Positions 17,280 through 26,290 of a stretch of DNA of 64,000 nucleotides are shown here, one piece after another; the first letter of the stretch is position 1; every line of letters begins with the position of its first letter. The translations under genes were made by a program, and so were the position numbers. Source of the DNA: Clostridia bacterium (GTDB taxonomy: Bacteria > Bacillota > Clostridia > Christensenellales > Borkfalkiaceae); contig JAGASM010000035.1 in the NCBI GenBank assembly GCA_017621735.1, forward strand, positions 33,069 to 97,068, in the 5' to 3' direction. Under the pieces are notes generated by a model. The model made no database searches. It saw only the letters and a program-made list of their open reading frames with translations, and had not been told where the DNA came from.

Positions 17280-17450
17280 AAAGGTCGAAAATTTGCAAAA
17301 ATAGGCCTTTTTTTGCTATTATTTGAAGAAAAAACGCGCCCCTCCGCCAAACGTGCAAATAAAAGATTGCGGGCATTAAGCGAGGGAACGTTTGATTTGA
17401 AAACAAAAATCGCGCGATTGAAACGCTTGCGAAGTTTTGTGCGTGCAGGC

Positions 17451-17734
17451 GGGGCGTCTATTTTTTTCAATGAAATTTTGAACGGTTGTCATACGGCGTT
17501 TTGATAGAATGAGATATGAATACAATTCGCATCGTGGCGCTCACAATCGGTCAAGCGGGGGCGTCTATTTTTTTCAATGGAATTTTGAACGGTTGTCATA
17601 CGGCGTTTTGATAGAATGAGATATGAATACAATTCGTATCGTGGCACTTACAATCGGTCAAGCGGGGACGTCTTTTTTTCAATGGAATTTTGAACGGTTG
17701 TCATACGGCGCCAAGCGTTTTGATAGAATGAGAT
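17451..17734 (+). repeat. Tandem copies of the promoter and first codons of the downstream transporter gene
   Basis: Three successive units carry the same promoter-plus-start sequence, with ATG at 17516, 17623 and 17735. Unit lengths are 107 and 112 bp; the third has an extra CCAAGCG-like insertion before the -10 box. Copies one and two encode MNTIRIVALTIGQAG and then stop or run out of frame (31-codon ORF from 17516); only the third continues into the full gene. The rest of 17204-17734 contains the PadR promoter and its palindrome and nothing else recognisable. Confidence 0.85.
17721..17729 (+). promoter_or_regulatory. Extended -10 promoter of the YkvI-like gene, probably leaderless
   Basis: TG-A-TAGAAT (extended -10, 17721-17729) with the ATG six bases later at 17735. 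No ribosome binding site is seen. The same element precedes the two upstream partial copies (TAGAAT at 17505 and correspondingly in copy two). Confidence 0.5.
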
Positions 17735-18799
17735 ATGAATACAATTCGCATTGTAGCGCTCACGGTTGGAAGTTTTGTCGGCGCGGGTTTTATATCAGGC
17801 GCGGAACTTGTTCGCTTTTTCCCGTCAAATCATTTTTTGCCCGCTTTATTCATTTCGTTTTTCCTTTTGTTTTTGTTCACGTACGCGTGCTTTTGTTTTG
17901 GAAAAAAGTACGGGGCAGAATGTGAAAAGAAACTCGGCGGGGCGGTATACCGACCGATTACCTTTTTTCTCCGCGTTGCATCGCTTACGTCTTGTTCGGC
18001 GATGCTCGCCGCGCTGGACGGAGCGATTGCGTGCGCGTTGCCGCTTCCGTCTATAGCGGGGCTTGTCCTTGCGTGTATTCTCGTCGGGAGGGGAATGCGC
18101 GCGGTATCCGTTTGCAATTTACTTCTCGTTCCCATCATTTTGGGAATTATTTTTTCAACTGCGGGCGAATGGGAGTGCGCTTATCCGTTTGTGCAAACGG
18201 ACGGACGGGCGTTTTTGAGTGGGAGCGTCTATGCGGGGTTGAACGCATTTTTGACATTGCCCGTTTTGACGGCCGCGGGAAAGGAGTGCAAGCGTCCTTT
18301 TTTAACGGCGTTTTGTTCCGTTGCCATTGTGTTTGCGTGCGCTGTTGTTATTTTGGGACGCGTTTACAAAGAGGGCGCAAGTGCCATCGGCGCGGAAATG
18401 CCTTATCTTTACGCGATGCGCAGCCATTCCCTCTTTCAAATTGCGTCCGTTTTTGCTATTTTGACGTCGCTGATCTCCTCCGTTTATCCGTTGTTGCACG
18501 CGTTTTCCTCCCTTTCAAAAGGAAAAAGAATTGCCGCAAGGGGTGGATTGCTCCTTGCGGCGTTTTTGCTCTCCCGCGTGGGACTTGGGAGAATCGTATT
18601 TTATTTGTATCCCGTATTCGGGGTGTGCGGATATGCTCTTTTAGCGGTTTGGATTTTTAACGATCGTCTTTTCCAAAAGCACGACGAGAAAATACATCAA
18701 CGCCGCGAGAAGGCAAAGAATGCACGTCGCGCTCATCACGAGGTCGAGTTTGAACACTTGCCCACCGTACACGATGAGGTATCCAAGCCCCGCCTTTGA
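17735..18799 (+). CDS. YkvI-like multi-pass membrane transporter
   Basis: 354 residues with about ten hydrophobic segments. The N-terminal VGSFVGAGFISGAELVRFF resembles the VGAGFASGQE-type opening of the YkvI family in the APC transporter superfamily. The substrate is unknown. The last ~45 residues (after YALLAVWIFNDRL) are hydrophilic and are encoded on the opposite strand of the ABC permease gene, a 159-bp tail-to-tail overlap, so the original stop may have been lost. The 5' end is present three times in tandem just upstream. No ribosome binding site is visible. Confidence 0.72.
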   Translation: MNTIRIVALTVGSFVGAGFISGAELVRFFPSNHFLPALFISFFLLFLFTYACFCFGKKYGAECEKKLGGAVYRPITFFLRVASLTSCSAMLAALDGAIACALPLPSIAGLVLACILVGRGMRAVSVCNLLLVPIILGIIFSTAGEWECAYPFVQTDGRAFLSGSVYAGLNAFLTLPVLTAAGKECKRPFLTAFCSVAIVFACAVVILGRVYKEGASAIGAEMPYLYAMRSHSLFQIASVFAILTSLISSVYPLLHAFSSLSKGKRIAARGGLLLAAFLLSRVGLGRIVFYLYPVFGVCGYALLAVWIFNDRLFQKHDEKIHQRREKAKNARRAHHEVEFEHLPTVHDEVSKPRL

Positions 18800-19453
18800 A
18801 ACGATGTATTCGCCCATAATCGATCCGATCCAAGCCATGCCGACGTTTACTTTTAGCATAGCGATAAAGGAGGGGAGAGCGGCTGGAATGACGAGTTTTT
18901 GCAAAATTTGCACTTTGCTTGCGCCCATGGAACGCAGAAGGAGCATTTTATTGCCGTCCGTTGCAATAAAGGCGGAGAGCATGTGTAAAATGGTTACGAT
19001 AATGCCGACGAGCACCGTCATAAACACGATGGCTTTCGTGCCTGTTCCAAACCAAATAATGATGAGCGGCCCGAGTGCGATTTTCGGGAGTGCGTTCAAA
19101 ACGACGATGTACGGCTCTAAAATTTTCCGTAACGTGTCGCTCCACCAAAGGGCGAGGGCGATTGCAGTTCCGCCAACAACGGCGATCAAAAAGCCCAAAA
19201 GCGTTTCGGAAAGGGTAATCCCGATGTGATAAAAGAGGGATCCGTCTTGATAGAGAGAATATACCGTCTTTGCAATGCGGGACGGGGAACTCGTAATAAA
19301 CGGGTTTACCCAATTCAAAGAGGCAAATAGTTCCCAAACGCCGAATAGGACGATCAAGATCCCGATACGAAACGACCACACGACGGCAGTGTTTTGTTTG
19401 TATTTTTTTAAGAAGAGCGCGTGTTCGCGCGAAAAATTTCCTTGACGTTTCAT
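18641..19453 (-). CDS. ABC transporter permease, SsuC/TauC-like
   Basis: 270 residues from the start at 19453; this ATG overlaps the ATPase stop (ATGA). Six hydrophobic segments and the binding-protein-dependent EAA loop SMGASKVQILQKLVIPAALPS (at about residues 185-205) are present, plus the early WELFASLNWVNPFITSSP typical of the nitrate/sulfonate/taurine permease family. It is the last gene of an SBP-ATPase-permease operon. The substrate could be a sulfonate, a thiamine precursor or another small organic anion. Its 3' end overlaps the tail of the convergent YkvI-like gene. Confidence 0.88.
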   Translation of the reverse strand: MKRQGNFSREHALFLKKYKQNTAVVWSFRIGILIVLFGVWELFASLNWVNPFITSSPSRIAKTVYSLYQDGSLFYHIGITLSETLLGFLIAVVGGTAIALALWWSDTLRKILEPYIVVLNALPKIALGPLIIIWFGTGTKAIVFMTVLVGIIVTILHMLSAFIATDGNKMLLLRSMGASKVQILQKLVIPAALPSFIAMLKVNVGMAWIGSIMGEYIVSKAGLGYLIVYGGQVFKLDLVMSATCILCLLAALMYFLVVLLEKTIVKNPNR

Positions 19454-20190
19454 CCGTTTAATTCCCTCCATAACCGCTCGAACCATGCGGAAAAGTTTCT
19501 TTCTTCCCGTCTTTTGAGCGGATTGACAACGTCGCCGAAGTCAAGTTCGTGCGCAAAACGTACGGTGGCGGGGCGTGCGGAGAGGACGAGTACGCGGTCG
19601 GCGAGTGAAATTGCTTCCGAAATATCGTGCGTAATCAAAAGCGCCGTCTTTCGCTCTGAACGGATGATTTGTGAAACGTCTTCCGTAACGTTGAGGCGCG
19701 TTTGGTAGTCGAGCGCGGAAAACGGCTCGTCGAGAAGGAGTACGTCGGGGTTGGTGGCGAGGGTGCGAATGAGCGCGGCGCGTTGCCGCATTCCGCCTGA
19801 AAGTTGAGAGGGGTAACTGTGCAAAAATTCGGAAAGTCCGTACTTTTCGGCAAGCAGTTTTACCCGTTCTCTGTTTTCCGCCGTGTTGATTTTTTTGATT
19901 TCAAGAGGAAGAAAAATGTTTTTTTCAATCGTTCGCCAAGGAAAAAGTTCGTCTTTTTGCAACATGTACCCGAACGAAAGTCCGTCGTTTAACACTTCTC
20001 CGTCCGAAGGGGGCAAAAGTCCCGCTGCAAGCGATAAAAGAGTGGTTTTTCCGCATCCGGACGGTCCGATGACGGCGATAAATTCTCCCTCTTTGAGCGA
20101 GAAAGTCAGGTTTTCCACCGCGATTGTTTCGCCTCGCAAAGTATGGTATACGAGTTTAACGTCGCGAAAGCGTAAGATTTCTTTTTTCAT
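19450..20190 (-). CDS. ABC transporter ATPase, SsuB/TauB-like
   Basis: 246 residues from ATG 20190 (MKKEILRF). Walker A GPSGCGKTTLL, Q-loop YMLQKDELFPWR, signature LSGGMRQRAALIR, Walker B VLLLDEPFSALD, and the H-loop LLITHDISEA are all intact. The sequence is closest in pattern to the nitrate/sulfonate/taurine ATPases. It energises uptake through the permease with which it overlaps by ATGA; the binding-protein gene ends 28 bp upstream. Confidence 0.92.
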   Translation of the reverse strand: MKKEILRFRDVKLVYHTLRGETIAVENLTFSLKEGEFIAVIGPSGCGKTTLLSLAAGLLPPSDGEVLNDGLSFGYMLQKDELFPWRTIEKNIFLPLEIKKINTAENRERVKLLAEKYGLSEFLHSYPSQLSGGMRQRAALIRTLATNPDVLLLDEPFSALDYQTRLNVTEDVSQIIRSERKTALLITHDISEAISLADRVLVLSARPATVRFAHELDFGDVVNPLKRREERNFSAWFERLWRELNG

Positions 20191-20218
20191 GAGCGTGTTT
20201 TCCCGTGTAAAATGAGTT

Positions 20219-21217
20219 TTATTTGAGTGAATCGATCGCCTTTTGCACAAAAGAATGGTCTACAAGCGTTTCGTAATTTCCGCGTCGATCTAATTTTCCC
20301 GCATTTTCAATGACGTCTTGCAAGCGGTCGAAACTGTCTTCCGACATGATCAAATCCGTTTGCCACGAGTCGATGTTTTGATAACTTTCTACGCTTGTCG
20401 AAATGGATGCGTACGAAGTAGAGGGGAATTGTGCGTAAAGGTGCGTCGCAATTTCTTCCGCGTCCGTATTGACGGCATAGTCTACCGCCTTTAAGATCGC
20501 GCGTAAAAATCCGACAACGGTTTCTTCGTTGCTTTTGAGCCAAGACTGTTTGGCAATAAAACAGGTGTACGGAATTTCTCCCGATTCTTCTCCGACGCTT
20601 GCGACAACGTAACCCTTTCCTGCCTTTTCATATTCGGAAGCGGTCGGCTCAAACATGGTGCAATAGTCGGCGGTCCCCGTTTCAAACGCACTTACCATCA
20701 AATTAAAATCGACGTCGAAGTTCATAAATACGTTTTCTCCGTCGTAGAGAGAATGGTTGTTTAATACGTATTCAAAGGTCATTGCGGGAACGCCCCCGTC
20801 CCGACCTGCCAAAATCTCCTTTCCGTTCAAATCCGTCCAAGCAAAATTCGGCTCGTCGATGCGGGAAACGAGGAAGGAACCATCCCGCTTTGTCAACTGT
20901 CCAAAGACGGTGGGGACGTCCGTAGAGCCGCCGATCTGTACGTAAAGGGCGGGTTCGGGACCGCAAAATCCGATATCGGCGTCTTCGGAAAGGACTGCGG
21001 CCATTACGTTGTCCGCCCCGCCGCCGTTGACGAGTTCGATTTCAATGTTTTCTTCGGCGAAGTATCCGAGTTCGTCGGCAAGGTATAAGGGCGCGTAAAA
21101 GACGGAATGCGTTACTTCGTTTAATTTAATTGTCGTAACGCCGTCGTCTTCGTTACATGCGGAGAGAGGGAGGAGCGAAAAGAAGAGCGCTCCCGTAAGT
21201 ACGAGTATTTTTTTCAT
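20219..21217 (-). CDS. ABC transporter substrate-binding lipoprotein (SsuA/NMT1-like)
   Basis: 332 residues from the ATG at 21217, which is spaced correctly from GGAGC; the ATG at 21229 lies on top of that site. The signal peptide ends in the lipobox LPLSAC, so it is lipid-anchored outside the membrane. The mature part has the NMT1/SsuA pattern: APLYLADELGYFAEENIEIEL-type opening (about residues 45-65), DIGFCGPEPALYVQIG, and a C-terminal ILKAVDYAVN. It captures the substrate for the two downstream genes. Ligand class is uncertain (aliphatic sulfonate, pyrimidine or similar). Confidence 0.87.
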   Translation of the reverse strand: MKKILVLTGALFFSLLPLSACNEDDGVTTIKLNEVTHSVFYAPLYLADELGYFAEENIEIELVNGGGADNVMAAVLSEDADIGFCGPEPALYVQIGGSTDVPTVFGQLTKRDGSFLVSRIDEPNFAWTDLNGKEILAGRDGGVPAMTFEYVLNNHSLYDGENVFMNFDVDFNLMVSAFETGTADYCTMFEPTASEYEKAGKGYVVASVGEESGEIPYTCFIAKQSWLKSNEETVVGFLRAILKAVDYAVNTDAEEIATHLYAQFPSTSYASISTSVESYQNIDSWQTDLIMSEDSFDRLQDVIENAGKLDRRGNYETLVDHSFVQKAIDSLK

Positions 21218-21246
21218 AAAAAGCTCCATAAAATTTAAGATAATAT

Positions 21247-21276
21247 ATTGTATGAACGGACGGGATTTATTGACAA
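21247..21276 (-). promoter_or_regulatory. Probable promoter of the ABC operon, overlapping the valS -35 box
   Basis: Minus strand TTGTCA (21271-21276), 18-bp spacer, TACAAT (21247-21252). Its -35 lies on the opposite strand of the valS TTGACA, so polymerases at the two promoters would compete. Confidence 0.5.
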
Positions 21277-21298
21277 CGGACGAAAAAAGGAATATAAT
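21270..21298 (+). promoter_or_regulatory. valS promoter
   Basis: TTGACA (21270-21275), 17-bp spacer, TATAAT (21293-21298): full consensus. Only about 40 nt of leader remain before the ATG, too short for a T-box. Confidence 0.88.
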
Positions 21299-21341
21299 AA
21301 TTCCGTATCACACTTTTAAGAATTCAAGTTAGGTGAAAAAT

Positions 21342-23972
21342 ATGAAAGAAATGCAAACGACGTATAATCCCAGAGAATTCGAAGATAGAATTTATGCGGA
21401 TTGGGTTGCAAACGGCTATTTTACTGCAAAAATCGATCCGAACAAAGTGCCTTTTACCATTATGATGCCCCCTCCGAATATTACGGGGCAACTTCATATG
21501 GGACACGCGATGGACGAAACGATGCAAGATACGATTATTCGTTTCAAGCGCATGCAGGGATATTGCGCCCTTTGGCTTCCCGGGACGGACCACGCCTCGA
21601 TTGCGACGGAGGTAAAAATCGTCGATCAAATGAAGGCGGAAGGTCTTACGAAAGAGGGGCTTGGAAGAGAGGGCTTTTTGGAACGCGCTTGGGCGTGGAA
21701 ACAAAAATACGGCGGAAGAATCGTTGAACAGTTGAAAAAACTCGGCTCTTCGTGCGACTGGTCCCGTCTTGCCTTTACCATGGATGAAAAGTGTTCTTCG
21801 GCGGTAAGAGAGGCGTTCTTTACCTTATATCAAAAAGGGCTGATTTATCGTGGAAGCCGTATCATCAACTGGTGTCCCGGCTGTAAGACGGCGCTTTCGG
21901 ATGCGGAAGTGGAATACTCGGAAGACGCGGGCTATTTTTGGCATATTCGCTATCCCGTGGACGGATCGGACGAATCGCTCGTCGTTGCAACCACCCGTCC
22001 CGAAACGATGCTCGGAGATACGGCGGTTGCGGTCAACCCTGCGGACAAGCGGTACGCGCACCTCGTCGGAAAGACGCTTTGCCTTCCTTTGACGGAGAAG
22101 AAGATTCCGATCGTTGCGGACGATTACGTCGACCTCGAATTTGGTACGGGTGCGGTAAAGATTACTCCCGCACACGATCCAAACGACTTTGAAGTAGGGC
22201 TTCGCCACAATCTTCCCGTCATTCGCGTGATGAACGACGACGGCTCGATGAACGAACTCGCGGGGAGATATCAAGGGCTCGATCGCTACGAGGCGAGAAA
22301 GCGCATCGTTTCCGATTTGGAAGCGCAAGGACTGCTCGTAAAGGTAGAACCGCACGCGCACAACGTCGGACATTGCTATCGTTGCCATTCTACGGTAGAG
22401 CCGATCGTATCCAAACAATGGTTTGTCAAAATGCAACCTCTTGCAAAGCCTGCCATCGATGCGGTTATGAAGAACAAGACGAAATTTGTTCCCGAACGCT
22501 TTGCAAAGATTTATTACAACTGGTTGGAAAATATTCGCGACTGGTGTATTTCCCGTCAACTTTGGTGGGGACACCGTATTCCCGTATGGTATTGCGACGA
22601 TTGCGGAGAGGTCATTTGCGAGCGGGAAACGCCCGAAAAATGCCCCAAGTGCGGGAGCGTCCATCTTACGCAAGAAGAAGACGTGCTCGATACGTGGTTT
22701 TCGTCCGCGCTTTGGCCTTTCTCTACGCTCGGATGGCCGAACGAAACGGAAGACTTTAAGTATTTTTACCCGACGGATGCGCTTGTAACGGGGTATGATA
22801 TCATTCCCTTCTGGGTTATGAGAATGATGTTCTCGGGAATCGAATATACGGGAAAAGTTCCTTTCCGCGATATTATCATTCACGGACTTGTTCGCGACGA
22901 GCAGGGAAGAAAGATGAGTAAATCGCTCGGAAACGGAATCGACCCGCTTGAAGTCATCGAAAAATACGGCGCGGACTCCCTCCGCCTTGCGCTTTTGACG
23001 GGGGTTGCGCCCGGCAACGACACCCGTTATACGGATGCAAAGGTGGAAGCGGCGCGCAATTTCATCAACAAAGTATGGAATGCGGCGCGGTTCGTCGTCA
23101 TGAATGCATCGAACGAAAAGCAAATTCCTTCCATTTCGGAGATCAAGTTGCAACCGGCGGATCGGTGGATCATCTCCCGCTTGCAAACGTGCATTCGCGA
23201 AGCGACGCTTGCAATGCAAAAGTACGATTTGGGGATCGCGGCGGACAAACTCACCGATTTTATGTGGAACGACTTCTGCGACTGGTATATCGAACTTTCC
23301 AAGCCCGCGCTCTACGGGGAAGATGCGGAGCGCAAGAGAGGGACGCTCGGCGTGCTCTTCTTTGTGCTTGACAGTGCACTTCGCTTGTTGCATCCGATGA
23401 TTCCCTTCGTAACGGAAGAAATTTATAGCCACCTTCCCACGACGAAAGGAAGTATTATGACGGCGGAATATCCCCGCTACAATACCAAACTTTCTTATAA
23501 AAAGGAAGCGAAGGCGTTTGAAGGGGTGATCGACCTCATCAAAACGGTACGCGCTATGAAGGTTGCGGTCAACTGCCCGCCTTCCAAAAAGGTACACCTT
23601 TTCCTTGTAACGGAGGCAAAACGCCTTGTAAATCTCAACAAGGGGGCGATTTTACGTCTTGCGGGTGCAAGCGAAATCGATTTTGTCGAGAACGGTTCGC
23701 AAGTCGAAGGGAAGACCGTTTCGCAAGTAAGCGAACTTTGTCAAATTTTCGTTCCGCTTGGAGAACTCGTCAATTTGGAAGAAGAGAAGAAGCGGTTAGA
23801 AAAAGAACTTGACCGCATTATGAACGAAATTGCCCGCGCGGGAAGCAAACTTGCGAATAACAGTTTTATTGCAAAGGCACCCAAAAAACTCGTCGACGAC
23901 GAACGCGCGAAGATGGAAAAGTATCTCGATATGAAAAAGAAGATCGAAAAACAAATTTCGGAACTTGACTGA
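21342..23972 (+). CDS. valS: Valine--tRNA ligase
   Basis: 876 residues from ATG 21342, placed 6 nt after AGGTG; an in-frame GTG at 21333 is inside that site. Class I aminoacyl-tRNA synthetase: HIGH-type motif [15 protein letters not shown] near the start, editing domain with [18 protein letters not shown], zinc-like cysteines ([20 protein letters not shown]), [14 protein letters not shown], anticodon-binding helices, and a C-terminal coiled coil ([15 protein letters not shown]) typical of ValRS. It charges tRNA-Val and hydrolyses mischarged Thr-tRNA. Monocistronic with a consensus promoter and strong terminator. Confidence 0.97.
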   Translation: MKEMQTTYNPREFEDRIYADWVANGYFTAKIDPNKVPFTIMMPPPNITGQLHMGHAMDETMQDTIIRFKRMQGYCALWLPGTDHASIATEVKIVDQMKAEGLTKEGLGREGFLERAWAWKQKYGGRIVEQLKKLGSSCDWSRLAFTMDEKCSSAVREAFFTLYQKGLIYRGSRIINWCPGCKTALSDAEVEYSEDAGYFWHIRYPVDGSDESLVVATTRPETMLGDTAVAVNPADKRYAHLVGKTLCLPLTEKKIPIVADDYVDLEFGTGAVKITPAHDPNDFEVGLRHNLPVIRVMNDDGSMNELAGRYQGLDRYEARKRIVSDLEAQGLLVKVEPHAHNVGHCYRCHSTVEPIVSKQWFVKMQPLAKPAIDAVMKNKTKFVPERFAKIYYNWLENIRDWCISRQLWWGHRIPVWYCDDCGEVICERETPEKCPKCGSVHLTQEEDVLDTWFSSALWPFSTLGWPNETEDFKYFYPTDALVTGYDIIPFWVMRMMFSGIEYTGKVPFRDIIIHGLVRDEQGRKMSKSLGNGIDPLEVIEKYGADSLRLALLTGVAPGNDTRYTDAKVEAARNFINKVWNAARFVVMNASNEKQIPSISEIKLQPADRWIISRLQTCIREATLAMQKYDLGIAADKLTDFMWNDFCDWYIELSKPALYGEDAERKRGTLGVLFFVLDSALRLLHPMIPFVTEEIYSHLPTTKGSIMTAEYPRYNTKLSYKKEAKAFEGVIDLIKTVRAMKVAVNCPPSKKVHLFLVTEAKRLVNLNKGAILRLAGASEIDFVENGSQVEGKTVSQVSELCQIFVPLGELVNLEEEKKRLEKELDRIMNEIARAGSKLANNSFIAKAPKKLVDDERAKMEKYLDMKKKIEKQISELD

Positions 23973-23981
23973 TTGAATTGC

Positions 23982-24014
23982 AGCCGCCCGCGCAAATGCG
24001 CGGGCGGCTTTTTA
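23982..24014 (+). terminator. valS terminator
   Basis: Perfect 12-bp GC-rich stem AGCCGCCCGCGC (23982-23993) / GCGCGGGCGGCT (23998-24009), AAAT loop, then T run. Confidence 0.93.
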
Positions 24015-24123
24015 TCATTTTATAAGATATAAATGATAAAAATTGCACACGGCTTGTAGATTTCATTTTATAAACAAAGTGGAGAAATTCATCTAAAAAA
24101 CTGCAAAATTTTCCCGTTTGCTA

Positions 24124-24152
24124 TTTACAAACGGAGTTTTTAATGGTATAAT
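24124..24152 (+). promoter_or_regulatory. Promoter of the AraC-type regulator
   Basis: TTTACA (24124-24129), 17-bp spacer, TATAAT (24147-24152). GCTATTTACAAA here recurs at the promoter of regulator A (25230). Confidence 0.8.
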
Positions 24153-24223
24153 GACATAGGAAACGGCGGGGCGAGGGAGAAAAATGTTTGAACGACTCCC
24201 AAAAATTAACCTAAGGAGAACGT

Positions 24224-25123
24224 ATGTCTAAGGCTAATTTTTTCGCAAAATTTCATAACAGGTATACCGTGCAATCGCGCGTTGCGAGTATGGATATTTC
24301 CACGACTTTGCCCAAAATACTGTACAAAGCGACGTTTGTCGGTTACGAGTACAATTACGAAGGGTATTATCACGAGCGCCGCGGGGGCAGTTGCTATTTG
24401 ATCGCCTACACCAAAAGCGGGCAGGCGACGTTGACCTATCGCGGAAAGACGCAAACGGTCATGCCGGGAAGTCTACTCTTTATCAATTTGGCGGAAAGCA
24501 GTTTGATCGAAGCGCCGTCCACCCCGTGGGAGATTTATTTCGCGCATATTTACGGCTCTGAAATCGTAGAATTTCACCAAACGTTCGTCGAGGAAAGCGG
24601 TTTTTATATCGACGGGTTCGTGCCCGAAACGTTTATTCAATGCGTGGAAAGCGTATATTCGGCAATCAATCAAGGACAGCCCGATCCCTATTACGTTTCC
24701 GAACAACTGTATATCATGATGATGGACGTCATGCGGCAAAGCCATCTCTTGCGCGGGGGATCGGAACTCGTTCACCGTGCAACGGCGTATTTGAATAGCC
24801 GTTATCGGGAAGAGGTTTCCATCAGCGACCTTGCCGAACGGTTATACGTAACGGAAGGATTTCTCATCCGCAAATTTCACAACGAATTAGGGGTAACGCC
24901 CAAACAGTATTTGACGCATATCCGAATACAAAAGGCGCGAACGCTGCTCGTGCACACGAAAATGTCCATACGGGAGGTGGCGGAAGAGTCGGGCTTCGGA
25001 ACGGAAAAGAACATTTTCTACGCCTTCAAGCGCGTATTGGGGACGACGCCGACGCAGTTTCGCGACGATATATACTCTTCGCCCGCCGAAGTAGACAGTA
25101 AAATAAAAGAAGATTCCGAATGA
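24224..25123 (+). CDS. AraC-family transcriptional regulator
   Basis: 299 residues behind AAGGAGAACGT. The N-terminal half (about 30-150) is a cupin-like ligand-binding domain (YYHERRGGSCYLIAYTKSG, VMPGSLLFINLAES). The C-terminal 100 residues are a double helix-turn-helix: VSISDLAERLYVTEGFLIRKFH and IREVAEESGFGTEKNIFYAFKR, ending GTTPTQFRD. Such proteins usually sense sugars or related effectors. No sugar-use operon is adjacent in the window, so the regulon is unknown. Confidence 0.9.
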   Translation: MSKANFFAKFHNRYTVQSRVASMDISTTLPKILYKATFVGYEYNYEGYYHERRGGSCYLIAYTKSGQATLTYRGKTQTVMPGSLLFINLAESSLIEAPSTPWEIYFAHIYGSEIVEFHQTFVEESGFYIDGFVPETFIQCVESVYSAINQGQPDPYYVSEQLYIMMMDVMRQSHLLRGGSELVHRATAYLNSRYREEVSISDLAERLYVTEGFLIRKFHNELGVTPKQYLTHIRIQKARTLLVHTKMSIREVAEESGFGTEKNIFYAFKRVLGTTPTQFRDDIYSSPAEVDSKIKEDSE

Positions 25124-25148
25124 CTGCAAATATAAAATGATGCAATTT

Positions 25149-25174
25149 AACCGCCCGCAAACTTGCGGACGGTT
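25149..25174 (+). terminator. Imperfect hairpin after the AraC gene
   Basis: AACCG-C-CCGCAA pairs with TTGCGG-A-CGGTT with one mismatch. The T tract is poor (interrupted by G), so termination may be weak. Confidence 0.5.
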
Positions 25175-25229
25175 GGGGTTTGACGGGGTTTCTTCGGTAA
25201 GGGAAACGGGACGAATTCCGAAGTTGCTA

Positions 25230-25258
25230 TTTACAAAGTAAAAAATCCGTGTTATAAT
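25230..25258 (+). promoter_or_regulatory. Promoter of regulator A
   Basis: TTTACA (25230-25235), 17-bp spacer, TATAAT (25253-25258), then GGAGG at a proper distance from ATG 25293. Confidence 0.8.
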
Positions 25259-25292
25259 AGGGCTGTTCAAAATGGCGTAGTTGGAGGAAAAA

Positions 25293-26222
25293 ATGGCAAA
25301 AAGAGAATACGATTTGCTCATTGAAGACGAATCGGAGTTAGATGCGTTAATACAGGCGTTAAGTACTCCCGTGCGGAGGAAAATTATGAGTTATTTACGC
25401 TCTTCAAGTTATTCGATTGCAGGGCTTGCGCGTAAACTCAAATTGCCGATTTCTACCGTTTCCTTTCACATCAATATCTTGAAGAAAGCGGGACTGATTA
25501 CGTTGACGGTTAAGAGGAATTCGCGGGGGAATGCAAAACTTGTTTCAAGACAAATCGACCGCCTTTCGATCGACTTTATTACCGAATCGCGCGTCAGCAA
25601 ACGGCAACGGTTCGTGCAAGAAATTCCGCTCGGGAGTTTTACCGATGCAAAGGTAGAGGCGGGGTGCGGAATGGCGAGCGAACACGGAATCATCGTTGCC
25701 GACGATATGCCGGGAGCGTTTTACAGTCCGCAACGGGTAGATGCGCAGATTATCTGGTTTTCCAAGGGGTATTTGGAATATCGCATACCAAATTATATGC
25801 TCAAAGATAAAGTGGTCAACGAAGTAACGTTGAGTATGGAAATTTGCAGCGAGGCGCCCAACTATAACAACGAATGGGAGAGTGAAATTGCGTTTTCCGT
25901 CAACGGAGTAGAAGTGGCGACGTATCTTTCCCCCGGCGATTTTGGAGGGAGAAGAGGACGGCTTAATCCCGATTGGTGGTCGGATTACTCGACGCAATTC
26001 GGGATTGTAAAGACGCTCCGCATCACGCAAGATTGCATTTATTTGGACGCGACGCCTGTCAGTACGTACAACATTGAAAAACTCCGTTTGCAAGAGGGGG
26101 ATTATTTCGTTTTCCGTATCGGCGTAAAAGAAAATTCCCGTCATAAAGGGGGCATGAATATCTTCGGCGAAAAATTCGGCGACTTTGCGCAAGGACTCAT
26201 GTACATGGTGGATTTTAATTGA
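25293..26222 (+). CDS. ArsR-like winged-helix regulator with a conserved C-terminal beta domain (paralogue A)
   Basis: 309 residues from ATG 25293 (5 nt after GGAGG). Residues ~15-95 are an ArsR-type winged helix (LSTPVRRKIMSYLRSS, SIAGLARKLKLPISTVSFHI, LKKAGLITL). Residues ~115-309 form a beta-rich domain shared with paralogues B (33943) and C (49523): LSMEICSE, the FSVNGVEV strand, YLSPGDFGGRRGRLNPDWW and STQFG, ending NIFGEKFGDFAQG. The C-terminal part is probably ligand- or signal-sensing; COG4189-type regulators come to mind. Unlike B and C it does not face a surface-protein operon in this window. Function is inferred. Confidence 0.8.
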   Translation: MAKREYDLLIEDESELDALIQALSTPVRRKIMSYLRSSSYSIAGLARKLKLPISTVSFHINILKKAGLITLTVKRNSRGNAKLVSRQIDRLSIDFITESRVSKRQRFVQEIPLGSFTDAKVEAGCGMASEHGIIVADDMPGAFYSPQRVDAQIIWFSKGYLEYRIPNYMLKDKVVNEVTLSMEICSEAPNYNNEWESEIAFSVNGVEVATYLSPGDFGGRRGRLNPDWWSDYSTQFGIVKTLRITQDCIYLDATPVSTYNIEKLRLQEGDYFVFRIGVKENSRHKGGMNIFGEKFGDFAQGLMYMVDFN

Positions 26223-26260
26223 TCGCGTACATGGTATGTGTAAATGGTATACGTAAAAGG

Positions 26261-26290
26261 AAAAAGACTTCGAAATTCCGAAGTCTTTTT
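26261..26290. terminator. Bidirectional terminator after regulator A
   Basis: Perfect 12-bp stem AAAAAGACTTCG (26261-26272) / CGAAGTCTTTTT (26279-26290); the yjbR-like gene ends at its right edge from the other strand. Confidence 0.9.

Noticed and set aside
17623..17925. 100-codon frame from the second copy of the YkvI-like start
   Set aside because: It shares only the first ~12 codons with the gene and then continues out of frame; it is a by-product of the tandem copies.
21298..21342. T-box leader of valS
   Set aside because: Only about 40 nt separate the promoter from the ATG, and no T-box sequence or stem is present.
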